From contig JANAVG010000008.1 of assembly GCA_024213275.1 (NCBI GenBank), positions 35,292 to 99,291 of the forward strand: DNA of 64,000 nucleotides, given 5' to 3'. Position 1 is the first letter of the stretch; each line of letters opens with the position of its first letter. A program made the translations under genes and the position numbers. This document shows, piece after piece, positions 18,522 to 27,115 of this stretch. The stretch is from Rossellomorea sp. BNER (GTDB lineage Bacteria; Bacillota; Bacilli; Bacillales; Bacillaceae_B). The notes under the pieces were generated by a model. That model did no database searches. It was not told the DNA's origin and worked only from the letters and a program-made list of their open reading frames with translations.

Positions 18522-19202
18522 TTGGAAACGATCCAAGACGTTTTGTATTATTATTCGCAAAATGGAAGTTATGTTTGGGAACAGTTCTATCGGCACTTTT
18601 TAATGTCCGCATATGGGGTGTTGTTTGCGGCGATTGTTGCCATCCCGGTCGGAATCTTAATCTCGCGTTATCATAAATTAAGTCCATGGGTGATCTCACT
18701 TGCCAACATTATTCAAACCATTCCAGCCCTAGCAATGCTTGCTGTGCTGATGCTGGTTATGGGACTTGGAACAAATACGGTCGTATTTTCACTTTTTCTA
18801 TATTCCCTCTTGCCAATAATTAAAAACACGTACACAGGAATCCGCAGTGTCGATCATACTTTGCTGGATTCCGGAAAAGCGATGGGGATGACCAAGTTTC
18901 AAGTACTCAGAATGGTTGAACTCCCTCTAGCCATGTCTGTGATCATGGCTGGACTTCGCACCGCGTTAGTCATCACAATTGGAATTGCAACCATTGGTAC
19001 ATTTATTGGTGCCGGTGGGCTTGGGGATATTATTCTGCGCGGTACAAACGCTACAGATGGTACGGCCATTATTCTCGCAGGTGCTATTCCGACTGCATTG
19101 ATGGCGGTCATTGCTGATGTGGTCATGGGATGGCTTGAGCGTAGATTGTCCCCAACGAAGAAGAAAAAGAAGGGTGCTTTGAGAGAAGGCCCTGCAGTGT
19201 AG
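18522..19202 (+). CDS. opuCD: Compatible-solute ABC importer permease, second subunit
   Basis: Second permease of the importer, 226 residues, starting METIQDVLYYYSQNGSYV, close in text to OpuCD. TTG 18522 was chosen because AGGAGGTG lies six bases before it; the in-frame GTG at 18513 is part of that ribosome-binding site. Helices and the coupling loop DSGKAMGMTKFQVLRMVELPLAM are intact. A family A repeat begins 11 bases after its stop, and no separate terminator was found. Confidence 0.9.
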   Translation: METIQDVLYYYSQNGSYVWEQFYRHFLMSAYGVLFAAIVAIPVGILISRYHKLSPWVISLANIIQTIPALAMLAVLMLVMGLGTNTVVFSLFLYSLLPIIKNTYTGIRSVDHTLLDSGKAMGMTKFQVLRMVELPLAMSVIMAGLRTALVITIGIATIGTFIGAGGLGDIILRGTNATDGTAIILAGAIPTALMAVIADVVMGWLERRLSPTKKKKKGALREGPAV

Positions 19203-19212
19203 TCTCTTTATG

Positions 19213-19432
19213 TATGGCTGCTTTCTAAAATATTGAAAACGCAGAGTGGATTGGAGCGGAAGGTACTTGACTCCTGCGGGAAGTAGAGGAAAAGTCGAGA
19301 CCCCACAGGCGGAATGCCGAGGAGGCTCGACTTCCTCCCCGCGGAAAGCAAGTGCCTGCAGCGGAAAGGAACGGTCACCGACCAGTTGCTATACCCGAAA
19401 AACAACAATCTCTACGAAAAGAGCCTTATGTA
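19213..19432. repeat. Family A dispersed repeat, longest copy
   Basis: Ends GGCTGCTTTCTAAAATATTG and CAATCTCTACGAAAAGAGCC form imperfect inverted repeats. The GC-rich interior (GATTGGAGCGGAAGGTACTTG...CCGCGGAAAGCAAGTGCCTG) is itself partly palindromic and, from memory, resembles a sequence found in many Bacillaceae genomes. No open frame of interest is present. Confidence 0.7.
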
Positions 19433-19513
19433 AAAAAGTCCATCCGGGTATAGTGCCAGGATGGATTTTTAATAGAATAAAAGATTTTTAACTTATAATT
19501 AGGAGTGGAATTT

Positions 19514-21253
19514 ATGGAGGAGATCCAACAAGTTTTACTAGAGGAAAATGTCCCTTGCACAATGAGAGACGGGACTATTCTATATGCAGACATTTACCGT
19601 CCTAATATAGAAGGGGAATTCCCCGTGTTGTTGACGCGTTTACCTTATAATAAAGATTTGCCAATGTATTCTCATCGATATCTAGACACAAATCGCCTTG
19701 TCCAAAATGGATACATCGTCATTGTGCAGGATGTTAGAGGGCGATTCGCATCAGAGGGGGAGTTTTATCCATTTTTCTATGAAGCGGAAGATGGATATGA
19801 CACTGTTGAATGGGCGGCACAGTTGCCTTATTCATCAGGGAAAGTCGGCATGTTTGGATTATCCTATTATGGGTTTACACAATTGCTGGCTGCTGCAGAA
19901 CGTCCACCACATCTACATGCAATCGTACCGGCTATGACGTTAAGCAACTGGAAAAATGACTCTGTGGAATACCAAGGGAAGTTTTTAGTTGCGTCATCTG
20001 AAACGTGGGCACTTGAATCCATCGCTCCAGATCAGATAAAACGAAAATACAAAAATCCCGAAGAATATGCTTCCATGATGAAGAAAATGGCAAAGCATTA
20101 TAACAACATTGAAGAATGGTATCTTTACAAACCTATTGAAAAATGGCCACCGCTACAGGATCTAGGGGTAGCTGATTTTTTCTATGACTTCCTAAAAGGG
20201 CCGTTATCTGAATGGGACATGGAACGAATGAGTATCATAAACAAATATGAACAAGTAAATGTTCCTGCCTATCATATAGCTGGCTGGTACGATAACTTTT
20301 TACAGGCAACCATTCGAAACTATACGCAATTAAATGAAAATAAAGATTCAGCTACGCAAAAACTAATCATTGGACCATGGGGACATGGTGTATTCAGTTC
20401 AACACTAGGTGGTAGATCCTTTGGTATTCATGCATCCAGTGACTGGATTGATTACCAAGAAGATTTAACGGGTCTACATATCAGGTGGTTTGATACGTTT
20501 TTAAAAGAGAAGAAGTCTTTGATTATGGAAGAAGCTCCAATTAAATTATTTGTTATGGGGATCAATAAGTGGAGAAATGAAAATGAGTGGCCATTAGCCA
20601 GAACGATGTACACTCCTTTTTATTTCCATAGTGAAGGCAGTGCAAATACGCGTTTTGGTGATGGTCGATTAAGTATGGAAAAACCAGAAAGCGAATCTAA
20701 CGATACATTTGTATACGATCCAGCTAACCCAGTACCGACAAATGGGGGAGGCACCTTGTTTGCAGGGGTCAATACGATGGGTCCTCGTGATCAGCGTGAT
20801 ATCGAAACAAGAGAGGATGTATTGGTCTACACCTCTGAACCATTAATACACCCCCTTGAAGTAACCGGTCCCATCAAGGTTAAGCTTTGGGCAAAAACAG
20901 ATGCAACTGACACAGATTTTACAGCCAAACTAATCGATGTCATGCCAGATGGAAAAGCATACAACTTAACAGACGGCATCGTCCGTGCAAAATATCGGGA
21001 TGGCAATGAGCAGGAAAGAATCGTAAAAGATGAAATAATAGAATATGAAATTGACCTTTGGGCCACTAGCAATGTATTTCTTTCTGGGCACTGTATTAGA
21101 GTTGAAATTACATCTAGCAATTTTCCACGTTATGATATGAACCTGAATACAGGAAAAACGATGCTTCATAGTGAGGAAATAAAAATAGCAAGGCAAACAG
21201 TTTTTCATCACGATGAATATCCTTCACACATTTTGTTGCCCGTAATCAGATAA
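19514..21253 (+). CDS. CocE/NonD-family hydrolase (X-Pro dipeptidyl-peptidase S15-like)
   Basis: An alpha/beta-hydrolase of 579 residues, probably cytoplasmic since no signal peptide is seen. The nucleophile elbow GLSYYG places Ser117, an oxyanion-hole region lies around the LPYNKD and VQDVRGR stretches, and the C-terminal half (from about 400) has the jelly-roll domain of the S15/CocE family. Histidine of the triad is probably in IIGPWGHG near residue 295. ATG 19514 lies eight bases after AGGAG. It is a single gene between two family A repeats. Members cleave esters, amides or X-Pro peptides; the substrate is unknown. Confidence 0.85.
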   Translation: MEEIQQVLLEENVPCTMRDGTILYADIYRPNIEGEFPVLLTRLPYNKDLPMYSHRYLDTNRLVQNGYIVIVQDVRGRFASEGEFYPFFYEAEDGYDTVEWAAQLPYSSGKVGMFGLSYYGFTQLLAAAERPPHLHAIVPAMTLSNWKNDSVEYQGKFLVASSETWALESIAPDQIKRKYKNPEEYASMMKKMAKHYNNIEEWYLYKPIEKWPPLQDLGVADFFYDFLKGPLSEWDMERMSIINKYEQVNVPAYHIAGWYDNFLQATIRNYTQLNENKDSATQKLIIGPWGHGVFSSTLGGRSFGIHASSDWIDYQEDLTGLHIRWFDTFLKEKKSLIMEEAPIKLFVMGINKWRNENEWPLARTMYTPFYFHSEGSANTRFGDGRLSMEKPESESNDTFVYDPANPVPTNGGGTLFAGVNTMGPRDQRDIETREDVLVYTSEPLIHPLEVTGPIKVKLWAKTDATDTDFTAKLIDVMPDGKAYNLTDGIVRAKYRDGNEQERIVKDEIIEYEIDLWATSNVFLSGHCIRVEITSSNFPRYDMNLNTGKTMLHSEEIKIARQTVFHHDEYPSHILLPVIR

Positions 21254-21307
21254 GAGAACATGGATACACCTCAACACTTTTTAGAAATCGTTAAGTAAAT
21301 TTGTCAG

Positions 21308-21340
21308 CACCTCTCGGTTTATGTCCGTGAGGTGTTTTTT
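21308..21340 (+). terminator. Terminator of the CocE-like gene
   Basis: CACCTCTCGG (21308-21317) pairs with CCGTGAGGTG (21325-21334) and is followed by six T. It lies 55 bases after the stop codon. Confidence 0.85.
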
Positions 21341-21341
21341 C

Positions 21342-21424
21342 TTCCGCTCCAATCAACTTCTTTATAGATAGTTTGCTTTAACAAAATCTAATTATAAAAT
21401 AACAATCTTTTAGAAAAGGGCCTT
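21342..21424. repeat. Family A dispersed repeat, short copy
   Basis: From TTCCGCTCCAATCAACTTC to TTTTAGAAAAGGGCCTT, this is nearly the same as 2779-2862. It begins directly after the terminator T-run. Confidence 0.7.
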
Positions 21425-21609
21425 CGATAAAAGTGTATGAATAGTCACTGTAGGTCATTAGAAATGCTGAACGGGGAAAATTTAATGATAAGCCAAACAT
21501 TCTAAAAGAAGAAGCTTGTAGAATGAACACTTTATTTGATGAAAAAAAGTTCATTTACAACGTAACAATGTTATGTTGCGTTAAATGTGTTAAAAGGAGG
21601 AAATCAAAA

Positions 21610-22221
21610 TTGACTAATGATTTGATATCGAAAAAAGAATTGTTAGAGTTGACTAGTATTTCCTATGGTCAATTGTATCGATGGAAACGAAAAAATTTGA
21701 TTCCTGAAGAGTGGTTTATTCGTAAATCTGCCTTTACCGGTCAAGAAACCTTTTTTCCAAGAGAGAAAGTACTTGAGAGAATCGATAAAATCCAGACAAT
21801 GAAAGAGAATTTATCATTGGATGAGCTTGCTAATATGTTTTCACCGAATGTGACTGATATATGTTTAAGGAAGAATGAATTACTGGAACGAAACATTGTT
21901 TCGAAGGGAGCTTATAGTCTCTACTTAGAACAGAACAAAGAGATGAGTGAATTCTATTTTGAAAATATCCTTCACATTTATTTACTCGAGAAGCTTCTAC
22001 AGTCTGGAGATATCAACCTTGAAGAAGGAAAAATGGTGATACAGCTGCTTCAAGACGTGAAACAAAAGAATGGTGTGTTGTTTGTGTTTCGGAAATGGGG
22101 GATGACGTCTTGTTTTTTGGTAACCAATTATGAAGGAATTCAATTTGAGAAAGGGACGAAAGTCGTTGCCCAGCTTTCTCTTATCGATTTGATGGAAGAA
22201 CTGAAATCGAAATTGTATTAA
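21610..22221 (+). CDS. yhbD: YhbD-like MerR-type DNA-binding protein (DUF4004)
   Basis: A 203-residue protein with an N-terminal MerR-like winged helix (SKKELLELTSISYGQLYRWKRKNLIP followed by PREKVLERIDKI, about 5-65) and a C-terminal domain of unknown role. TTG 21610 was chosen because AAAAGGAGG lies nine bases upstream; the longer frame has no such site. Two bactofilin-like genes follow immediately, the same arrangement as yhbD-yhbE-yhbF in Bacillus subtilis, so it is probably the local regulator or partner of those proteins. The downstream gap is 13 bases. Confidence 0.75.
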   Translation: MTNDLISKKELLELTSISYGQLYRWKRKNLIPEEWFIRKSAFTGQETFFPREKVLERIDKIQTMKENLSLDELANMFSPNVTDICLRKNELLERNIVSKGAYSLYLEQNKEMSEFYFENILHIYLLEKLLQSGDINLEEGKMVIQLLQDVKQKNGVLFVFRKWGMTSCFLVTNYEGIQFEKGTKVVAQLSLIDLMEELKSKLY

Positions 22222-22234
22222 TGGGGGGGTCTTA

Positions 22235-22948
22235 ATGGATAGAAAAAAATTAGACGATTTAACCATTAATGGCTTTGGTCGTTCAAACGGTGGCCATTTT
22301 GAAAAAGTAACATTAAACGGAAAAGGGACCATCGATGGCGATGTAACCTGTGTCTATTTTGAATGTAATGGATCCGGGATTGTCAATGGTGATATGAAGT
22401 CTAAGAAAGCAAAGATTAGCGGAAATGTAAGAATCGATGGAAAGATGAATACTTCCGATTTAATTATTGAGGGTCGTGGAACGATTCATGAGGATACTTT
22501 TTTGAAAAATGTGAAGATTGCAGGGAAAGGATCTTTCGGCGGTCATCTATCTGGTGAAGAAGTTATGCTACAAGGAAGAATGACAGTTGATGGTGATTGT
22601 GAAGTGGAAACATTTAAAGCTGAAGGGCAATTTACAATTGACGGTTTATTAAGTGCAGATTGTATAACTGTTGATGCTCACGGAGAAAGTAGGGCGAAAG
22701 AAATCGGCGGACAAACGATTAATGTAAAAAACAAAAGGTTGAAAAAACTTTTTAAAACGATGCTCCTTGGTAAGCTTGAGACTGACCTCATAGAAGGGGA
22801 CTTTATTGACGTTGAATATACAAATGCCACTGTTGTACGAGGTAATGAGGTGAAACTAGGGCCTTATTGCGAAGTTGATTTAGTGGAATATAGCGGGTCC
22901 TTTGCACACCATGAAACAGCAAAAGTAAAAGAGAGTCGAAAAGTTTAA
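22235..22948 (+). CDS. yhbE: YhbE-like polymer-forming protein (bactofilin-like beta-helix)
   Basis: A 237-residue protein built almost wholly of short Gly-rich beta-turn repeats (NGKGTIDGDV, NGSGIVNGDM, EGRGTIHED, AGKGSFGGHL), the pattern of a right-handed beta-helix as in bactofilins and DUF583 proteins. No signal peptide or membrane segment is visible, so it is probably cytoplasmic and may polymerise. A conserved tail (NATVVRGNEVKLGPYCEVDLVEY) is shared with its paralogue at 22965. A G-rich ribosome-binding site precedes ATG 22235. Confidence 0.75.
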   Translation: MDRKKLDDLTINGFGRSNGGHFEKVTLNGKGTIDGDVTCVYFECNGSGIVNGDMKSKKAKISGNVRIDGKMNTSDLIIEGRGTIHEDTFLKNVKIAGKGSFGGHLSGEEVMLQGRMTVDGDCEVETFKAEGQFTIDGLLSADCITVDAHGESRAKEIGGQTINVKNKRLKKLFKTMLLGKLETDLIEGDFIDVEYTNATVVRGNEVKLGPYCEVDLVEYSGSFAHHETAKVKESRKV

Positions 22949-22964
22949 TAGTAGGAGGGTGCGA

Positions 22965-23675
22965 ATGGTGGAAGAAACACGTAATCTCATCATGAATGGT
23001 TCGGGAAGCTCATCTGGAGGGTTATACAATAAAGTAAAGATCCGAGGAGAAGGTACGATTTCCAATGATTTTGAATGCAAAGTATTCAAAGCTTTCGGGT
23101 CGTGTGATATTATTGGTAGCGCAAAAGCTGAGGTGTTTGATGTATTTGGTGAATCAGAGGTCAATGGGAATATTATTTCAAATGAAGTAAAGGTTCTTGG
23201 GACAATCTGCGTTAATGGTACTACTTTTATTAAACAGACGAAAGTTCGTGGAACTATAGAGGTTAAAAGAAGGTTTACAGGAGAACTTGTAGATGTAAAA
23301 GGAAGTATATCCGTTCAAGATGACTTGGAAGTTGAAAGAGTTATTGTAAGCGGGGCAATTGAAGTTCAAGGTCTTCTCAATGCTGATTATATCGATATTG
23401 GACTTCGATTCGGAACAAGTAAAGTGCAAGACATCGGTGGTGAGAAAATTACGATTAAGAGGAAATCAAATTTCATTCCGTTTCTGAAACAAGAAGGACT
23501 CCTTGATGCTGAAACGATAGAAGCGGATGATATTTATTTGGAATATACCAAGGCAAATATCGTTAGGGGAAACCAAGTAAAACTCGGACCTGGCTGTGAG
23601 ATTGGGTTGGTCGAATACTATGAAGGTTATCATTCAGATAAGGAATCGAAAGTGAAAGAAAAAAGAAAAGTTTAA
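22965..23675 (+). CDS. yhbF: YhbF-like polymer-forming protein, paralogue of YhbE
   Basis: A second beta-helix protein of 236 residues, homologous to the upstream gene along its whole length and ending with the matching NIVRGNQVKLGPGCEIGLVEY stretch and a charged tail. ATG 22965 was chosen over GTG 22959 because GGAGG lies six bases before it. Two unequal copies in one operon suggest a heteropolymer. The function of the Bacillus proteins is not established; a scaffold linked to membrane or sporulation is only a guess. Confidence 0.75.
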   Translation: MVEETRNLIMNGSGSSSGGLYNKVKIRGEGTISNDFECKVFKAFGSCDIIGSAKAEVFDVFGESEVNGNIISNEVKVLGTICVNGTTFIKQTKVRGTIEVKRRFTGELVDVKGSISVQDDLEVERVIVSGAIEVQGLLNADYIDIGLRFGTSKVQDIGGEKITIKRKSNFIPFLKQEGLLDAETIEADDIYLEYTKANIVRGNQVKLGPGCEIGLVEYYEGYHSDKESKVKEKRKV

Positions 23676-23689
23676 TCCTCTAGAAGAAA

Positions 23690-23803
23690 ATGAACATGAA
23701 TGTAAAGCAAAACAATATGAAACTTATTGTAGTTGGCTTATTATTGGGAATTTTAATGGCATCCATGGATAACACGATTGTCGTCACAGCAACTAATGAT
23801 TAA
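23690..23803 (+). pseudogene. 5' remnant of an EmrB/QacA-type (DHA2) MFS transporter
   Basis: A 37-codon frame encodes the start of a drug-efflux transporter: a charged N-terminus, a helix (LIVVGLLLGILMASMDNT) and the helix-1 motif MDNTIVVTA that is typical of the 14-helix DHA2 family. It stops abruptly at TAA 23801, eight bases before the family B hairpin. The rest of the gene (about 450 codons) is missing, so the repeat or a deletion joined to it removed the gene. There is no good ribosome-binding site now. Confidence 0.7.
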
Positions 23804-23810
23804 AAATGGC

Positions 23811-23910
23811 GACCACAATAATCCTCAATAGATAGAAGATATTCCTGAGGCTTTCTTCTATCTATTGAAGTTGTGGTTCCTGCCGTCTTGGTTTGGGGCA
23901 ACCCCTTTAA
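23811..23910. repeat. Family B hairpin repeat, left end truncated
   Basis: The inner stem (GACCACAATAATCCTCAATAGATAG pairs imperfectly with CTATCTATTGAAGTTGTGGTTCC) and the right outer arm GGGGCAACCCC are present, but the left outer arm is missing. The left edge adjoins the transporter remnant. It lies next to the stop of the Nramp-like gene and can terminate it. Confidence 0.65.
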
Positions 23911-23913
23911 TCT

Positions 23914-25179
23914 TTACCCAAAGATATCAATTAATTTTGTAATGCCTAGATAGCTAAACATTATTAAGCAGCTTATAAAAACTAGGTTAGGAGCCCATTT
24001 ATTACGAAAATCCAGACTAACCTGTTTTGAATTCAATAGGACCAGTAGGGAAATCGCTAGGAATGGCATGAAAAGTGCTCCCAATGCACCGTAAATAATA
24101 ATAAGCTCAACAGGTTTTCCGAAATAAAATAAAATCATTGGCGGGAATGTAAGCCAAGCTAAATAGGCACGATAAGCAGGTTCTGTTTCTGAAACTGGTT
24201 GTTTTCCTTCCTTTTTCTTTTTACGAACGGTTTTAACAAAGTCCGCAAACAGGTAAGGGACTCCATTCCATACACCTAGAAGGGACGAATAAGCAGCTGA
24301 CCAAAAGGCAATTAAAAACAACCATCTCATCGGGGTCCCAAATTCCGCACCAAGCATTTCTGCAAGAGTAATGAGACCTTCATCGTCTCGAATACTTACA
24401 CCTGTGCCAGCTAAGAATTGTGCTCCAATGATTAATCCTGCTAAGGTGAAAATTGCAGTAAGAGTATAGGCTACCTTGCCATCTGTCCGCATGGTTGCAA
24501 TCCAACCTTTACCACTCCAGCCTTTCTCACTGAGCCAATAGCCATAAGAAGCCATTGTGATGGTTCCCCCGACACCGCCAATTAATCCTAGCATTAACAT
24601 GAAAGAGCCATCTGGTATACGTGGTACAAACCCGTAAGCGAAATCTCCTATGCTAGGTAAGAATAGAAAAGCTGTACCAATGATGGTGATAAACATAATG
24701 CCAATTAATACGGTCATGACTCTTTCAAATAAAAGATAACGTCCTGTCCAGACTAATAAAAATCCTACAATGGAATGAATGATTGCCCATGCCCAGAGCG
24801 GCATGATCGGAAACATAGCATGCATCGCCATCGCTGAAGTAGAGGCTGCCGCTGCCCCGTATACAAAGCCCCATATGACGGAATAGACTCCAAAATAACC
24901 TGTGGCCCATTTGCCCATGGAGTGCCAGCCATCCAGCATTGTTTTCCCTGTGGCTAAATACCAGCGGCCAACACCTTCATTTAGAAAGTACTTTAAAATA
25001 GCTCCGACAATAATGGCCCATACAAAAGTCGTCCCAAACGACGTACCAATGACAATTGATGTAATCAGGTCCGCCGTACCAACACCAGTAGCTGCCACAA
25101 CAATACCCGGACCTACTTTTTTAAGTTTATCGCTAAATGTTACCGGAGCTGTTTGTGGCTTGTTCATCTCTGTTTTCAT
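23914..25179 (-). CDS. Nramp-family transporter lacking the canonical metal site
   Basis: A 421-residue membrane protein with about 11 helices and the overall Nramp (LeuT-fold) pattern. The helix 1 motif DPGN of manganese and iron transporters is replaced by TGVGTADL, and the helix 6 motif MPH by GGTITMASYGYW, so the usual Asp, Asn, Met and His ligands are gone. Transport of Mn or Fe is therefore doubtful. It follows the thiolase and CoA-transferase genes in the same operon, which suggests uptake of an organic acid or a different cation. AGGAGG lies eight bases before ATG. The C-terminal helices are intact. Confidence 0.75.
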   Translation of the reverse strand: MKTEMNKPQTAPVTFSDKLKKVGPGIVVAATGVGTADLITSIVIGTSFGTTFVWAIIVGAILKYFLNEGVGRWYLATGKTMLDGWHSMGKWATGYFGVYSVIWGFVYGAAAASTSAMAMHAMFPIMPLWAWAIIHSIVGFLLVWTGRYLLFERVMTVLIGIMFITIIGTAFLFLPSIGDFAYGFVPRIPDGSFMLMLGLIGGVGGTITMASYGYWLSEKGWSGKGWIATMRTDGKVAYTLTAIFTLAGLIIGAQFLAGTGVSIRDDEGLITLAEMLGAEFGTPMRWLFLIAFWSAAYSSLLGVWNGVPYLFADFVKTVRKKKKEGKQPVSETEPAYRAYLAWLTFPPMILFYFGKPVELIIIYGALGALFMPFLAISLLVLLNSKQVSLDFRNKWAPNLVFISCLIMFSYLGITKLIDIFG

Positions 25180-25229
25180 CTACAAAACCTCCTATATAAA
25201 TTTATGGAGAAAAATAAAACGATTGTAAT

Positions 25230-26417
25230 TTACGAATCCATTGTTTCCAGCATAATCGCCATTCCTTGCCCTCCGCCAACGCAGAGAGTAGCGATTCCAA
25301 ACTGTTCTTGTCTTCTTTTCATTTCATATAGCAATTTAGTAACGATAATCGCACCAGTTGCTCCTAATGGATGGCCCAATGCGATGGCTCCTCCATTAAC
25401 ATTGACCTTTTCTTTGTCTATTTTTGCTTCTCGAATAACAGCAAGAGACTGAGAAGCAAAGGCTTCATTCAATTCAACTAATCCAATATCCTGCATTTGC
25501 AAACCAGTCTTCTTCAATAAACTTTCAATTGCTGGAATAGGACCGATTCCCATATAACGAGGGTCTACACCTGCAATCGCCCAGTTTTTAATTTTTACGA
25601 GAGGTTCAAGGCCTAATGAATCCGCTTTCTTTCTTGTCATAAGTACGAGAGCACTTGCACCGTCGTTACGGCCACAGGCATTTCCAGCCGTGACAGTTCC
25701 ATCCTTTTTAAAAACGGGTTTTAATTGTGCTAACTTTTCCAACGTCGTGTCTCGCATATGTTCATCTTTGTTAAAAATAAAGCTTTCCTTTTTATTCTGA
25801 ATTTCGATCGGAACGATTTGGGAATTGAAATGTCCTGAATCCCATGCATGCCTAGCCCTTCTCTGGCTTTCTAGAGCAAAGGCATCCTGATCATCTCTAG
25901 AAATATTATATAATTCAGAAACCTTCTCAGCTGTAACGCCCATTCCTAAATCTTTTCCATACATTTCAACAGGCTGTTGTCCATTCTCAAGATTGGAATC
26001 AACAACATACGGATTTCCTTCTCCAAAACGGGAGTTTCTTAAATAAATGGGCGCTCTACTCATGTTTTCTGCGCCTCCGGCAATGACAATATCATTGGGG
26101 TTAAAAGCTAGATGCTGTACGCCCGAAACAACAGCTTGTATACCTGAGGCACATAAACGGTTTACGGTATAAGCAGAAGCATTATCGGGGATGCCAGCCT
26201 TCAACGCAGCAACCCGCGCTAGATTAGATGATTCAGTGGACTGTCTCACTTCACCGAAAATCACTTCATTTATTTGTTCTGGTGCCAGTCCTGTTCTTTC
26301 AATCGCATCTTTTATGACAGATGCTGCTAAATCGCCAGAAGACATCTTTTTTAATTGCCCGCCAAATCGGCCTACTGCTGTTCGGTTTGCGCTTACAATT
26401 ACGTACTCATTCGTCAT
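25230..26417 (-). CDS. Acetyl-CoA acetyltransferase / 3-oxoacyl-CoA thiolase
   Basis: A degradative-type thiolase of 395 residues with catalytic Cys89 (NRLCASGIQAV), GHPLGATGA near residue 350 and the second cysteine in CVGGGQG near 380. It would split acetoacetyl-CoA, or 3-oxoadipyl-CoA if the substrate is an aromatic-pathway intermediate, into acetyl-CoA units. The preceding genes encode both CoA-transferase subunits and the regulator is of the IclR family, so the operon activates and cleaves a beta-keto acid. PcaF and AtoB/ThlA cannot be separated by eye. AGGAGG lies seven bases before ATG. Confidence 0.88.
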   Translation of the reverse strand: MTNEYVIVSANRTAVGRFGGQLKKMSSGDLAASVIKDAIERTGLAPEQINEVIFGEVRQSTESSNLARVAALKAGIPDNASAYTVNRLCASGIQAVVSGVQHLAFNPNDIVIAGGAENMSRAPIYLRNSRFGEGNPYVVDSNLENGQQPVEMYGKDLGMGVTAEKVSELYNISRDDQDAFALESQRRARHAWDSGHFNSQIVPIEIQNKKESFIFNKDEHMRDTTLEKLAQLKPVFKKDGTVTAGNACGRNDGASALVLMTRKKADSLGLEPLVKIKNWAIAGVDPRYMGIGPIPAIESLLKKTGLQMQDIGLVELNEAFASQSLAVIREAKIDKEKVNVNGGAIALGHPLGATGAIIVTKLLYEMKRRQEQFGIATLCVGGGQGMAIMLETMDS

Positions 26418-26443
26418 ATTGGAACCTCCTAACTTTAGTTCTT

Positions 26444-27112
26444 TTAATCAACTTGATATACTTCTAAATTTGGGGATATCGAAAATTGTGCAGGTGTGAT
26501 TTCCTTTAATTGTTCGACTGTCCAGCCATAAGCTAGTTCTACTAAAACCATTTCTTTTCCAATAAAACGAAAGACGGCGTATTCGGAGATTATAGTACTG
26601 ACGACATTTTGGGCCGTTAAAGGAAAATCACAGCGACTGACGATTTTGGGTTTTCCATCTTTGGAGCAATGCTGGGTGGTGATAATGACCTCCTTAGCTC
26701 CAACTACTAAATCCATCGCACCGCCAACGCCTAAAACATCTTTTCCCGGTATTGCCCAATTGGCCAAATCTCCTTCTTCGCTGATTTGCAATGCACCTAA
26801 AATGACCGTATCTACTTGTCCTCCGCGAATCATACCGAAGGATTCAGAAGAGGAAAAGTAAGATGCCCCCATTTTAGCGGTAACTGGAAGCTTGCCGGCA
26901 TTAATAATCTCAGGATCTACTTCTTCTTTAAGGGGAGTAGGACCGACACCAAGCAAACCGTTCTCTGTGTGAAGAAAAATTTCTTTATCATTAGGAATGA
27001 AATCAGCTACCAAAGTAGGGATCCCAATTCCTAAATTGACAATCGTTCCTTCTTTGATTTCCATAGCTGTTCTTTTGGCAATTAGTTGTTTGGCCAGTTG
27101 TGTCTCCTTCAA
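26444..27112 (-). CDS. scoB: 3-oxoacid CoA-transferase subunit B
   Basis: Catalytic half of a heteromeric family I CoA-transferase, 222 residues. Glu50 in the HTENGLLG stretch is the residue that forms the glutamyl-CoA thioester, and GIGIPT near the start is the other family signature. It starts with TTG 27112 three bases after the subunit A stop, and AGGAAGAG in the end of subunit A serves as ribosome-binding site. Together with subunit A it transfers CoA from succinyl-CoA to acetoacetate or 3-oxoadipate. Confidence 0.9.
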   Translation of the reverse strand: MKETQLAKQLIAKRTAMEIKEGTIVNLGIGIPTLVADFIPNDKEIFLHTENGLLGVGPTPLKEEVDPEIINAGKLPVTAKMGASYFSSSESFGMIRGGQVDTVILGALQISEEGDLANWAIPGKDVLGVGGAMDLVVGAKEVIITTQHCSKDGKPKIVSRCDFPLTAQNVVSTIISEYAVFRFIGKEMVLVELAYGWTVEQLKEITPAQFSISPNLEVYQVD

Positions 27113-27115
27113 CGG

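Noticed and set aside
19246..19491. Plus-strand 81-codon frame in the GC-rich repeat.
   Set aside because: It is a by-product of the long family A copy; no start signal and no protein family resemblance.
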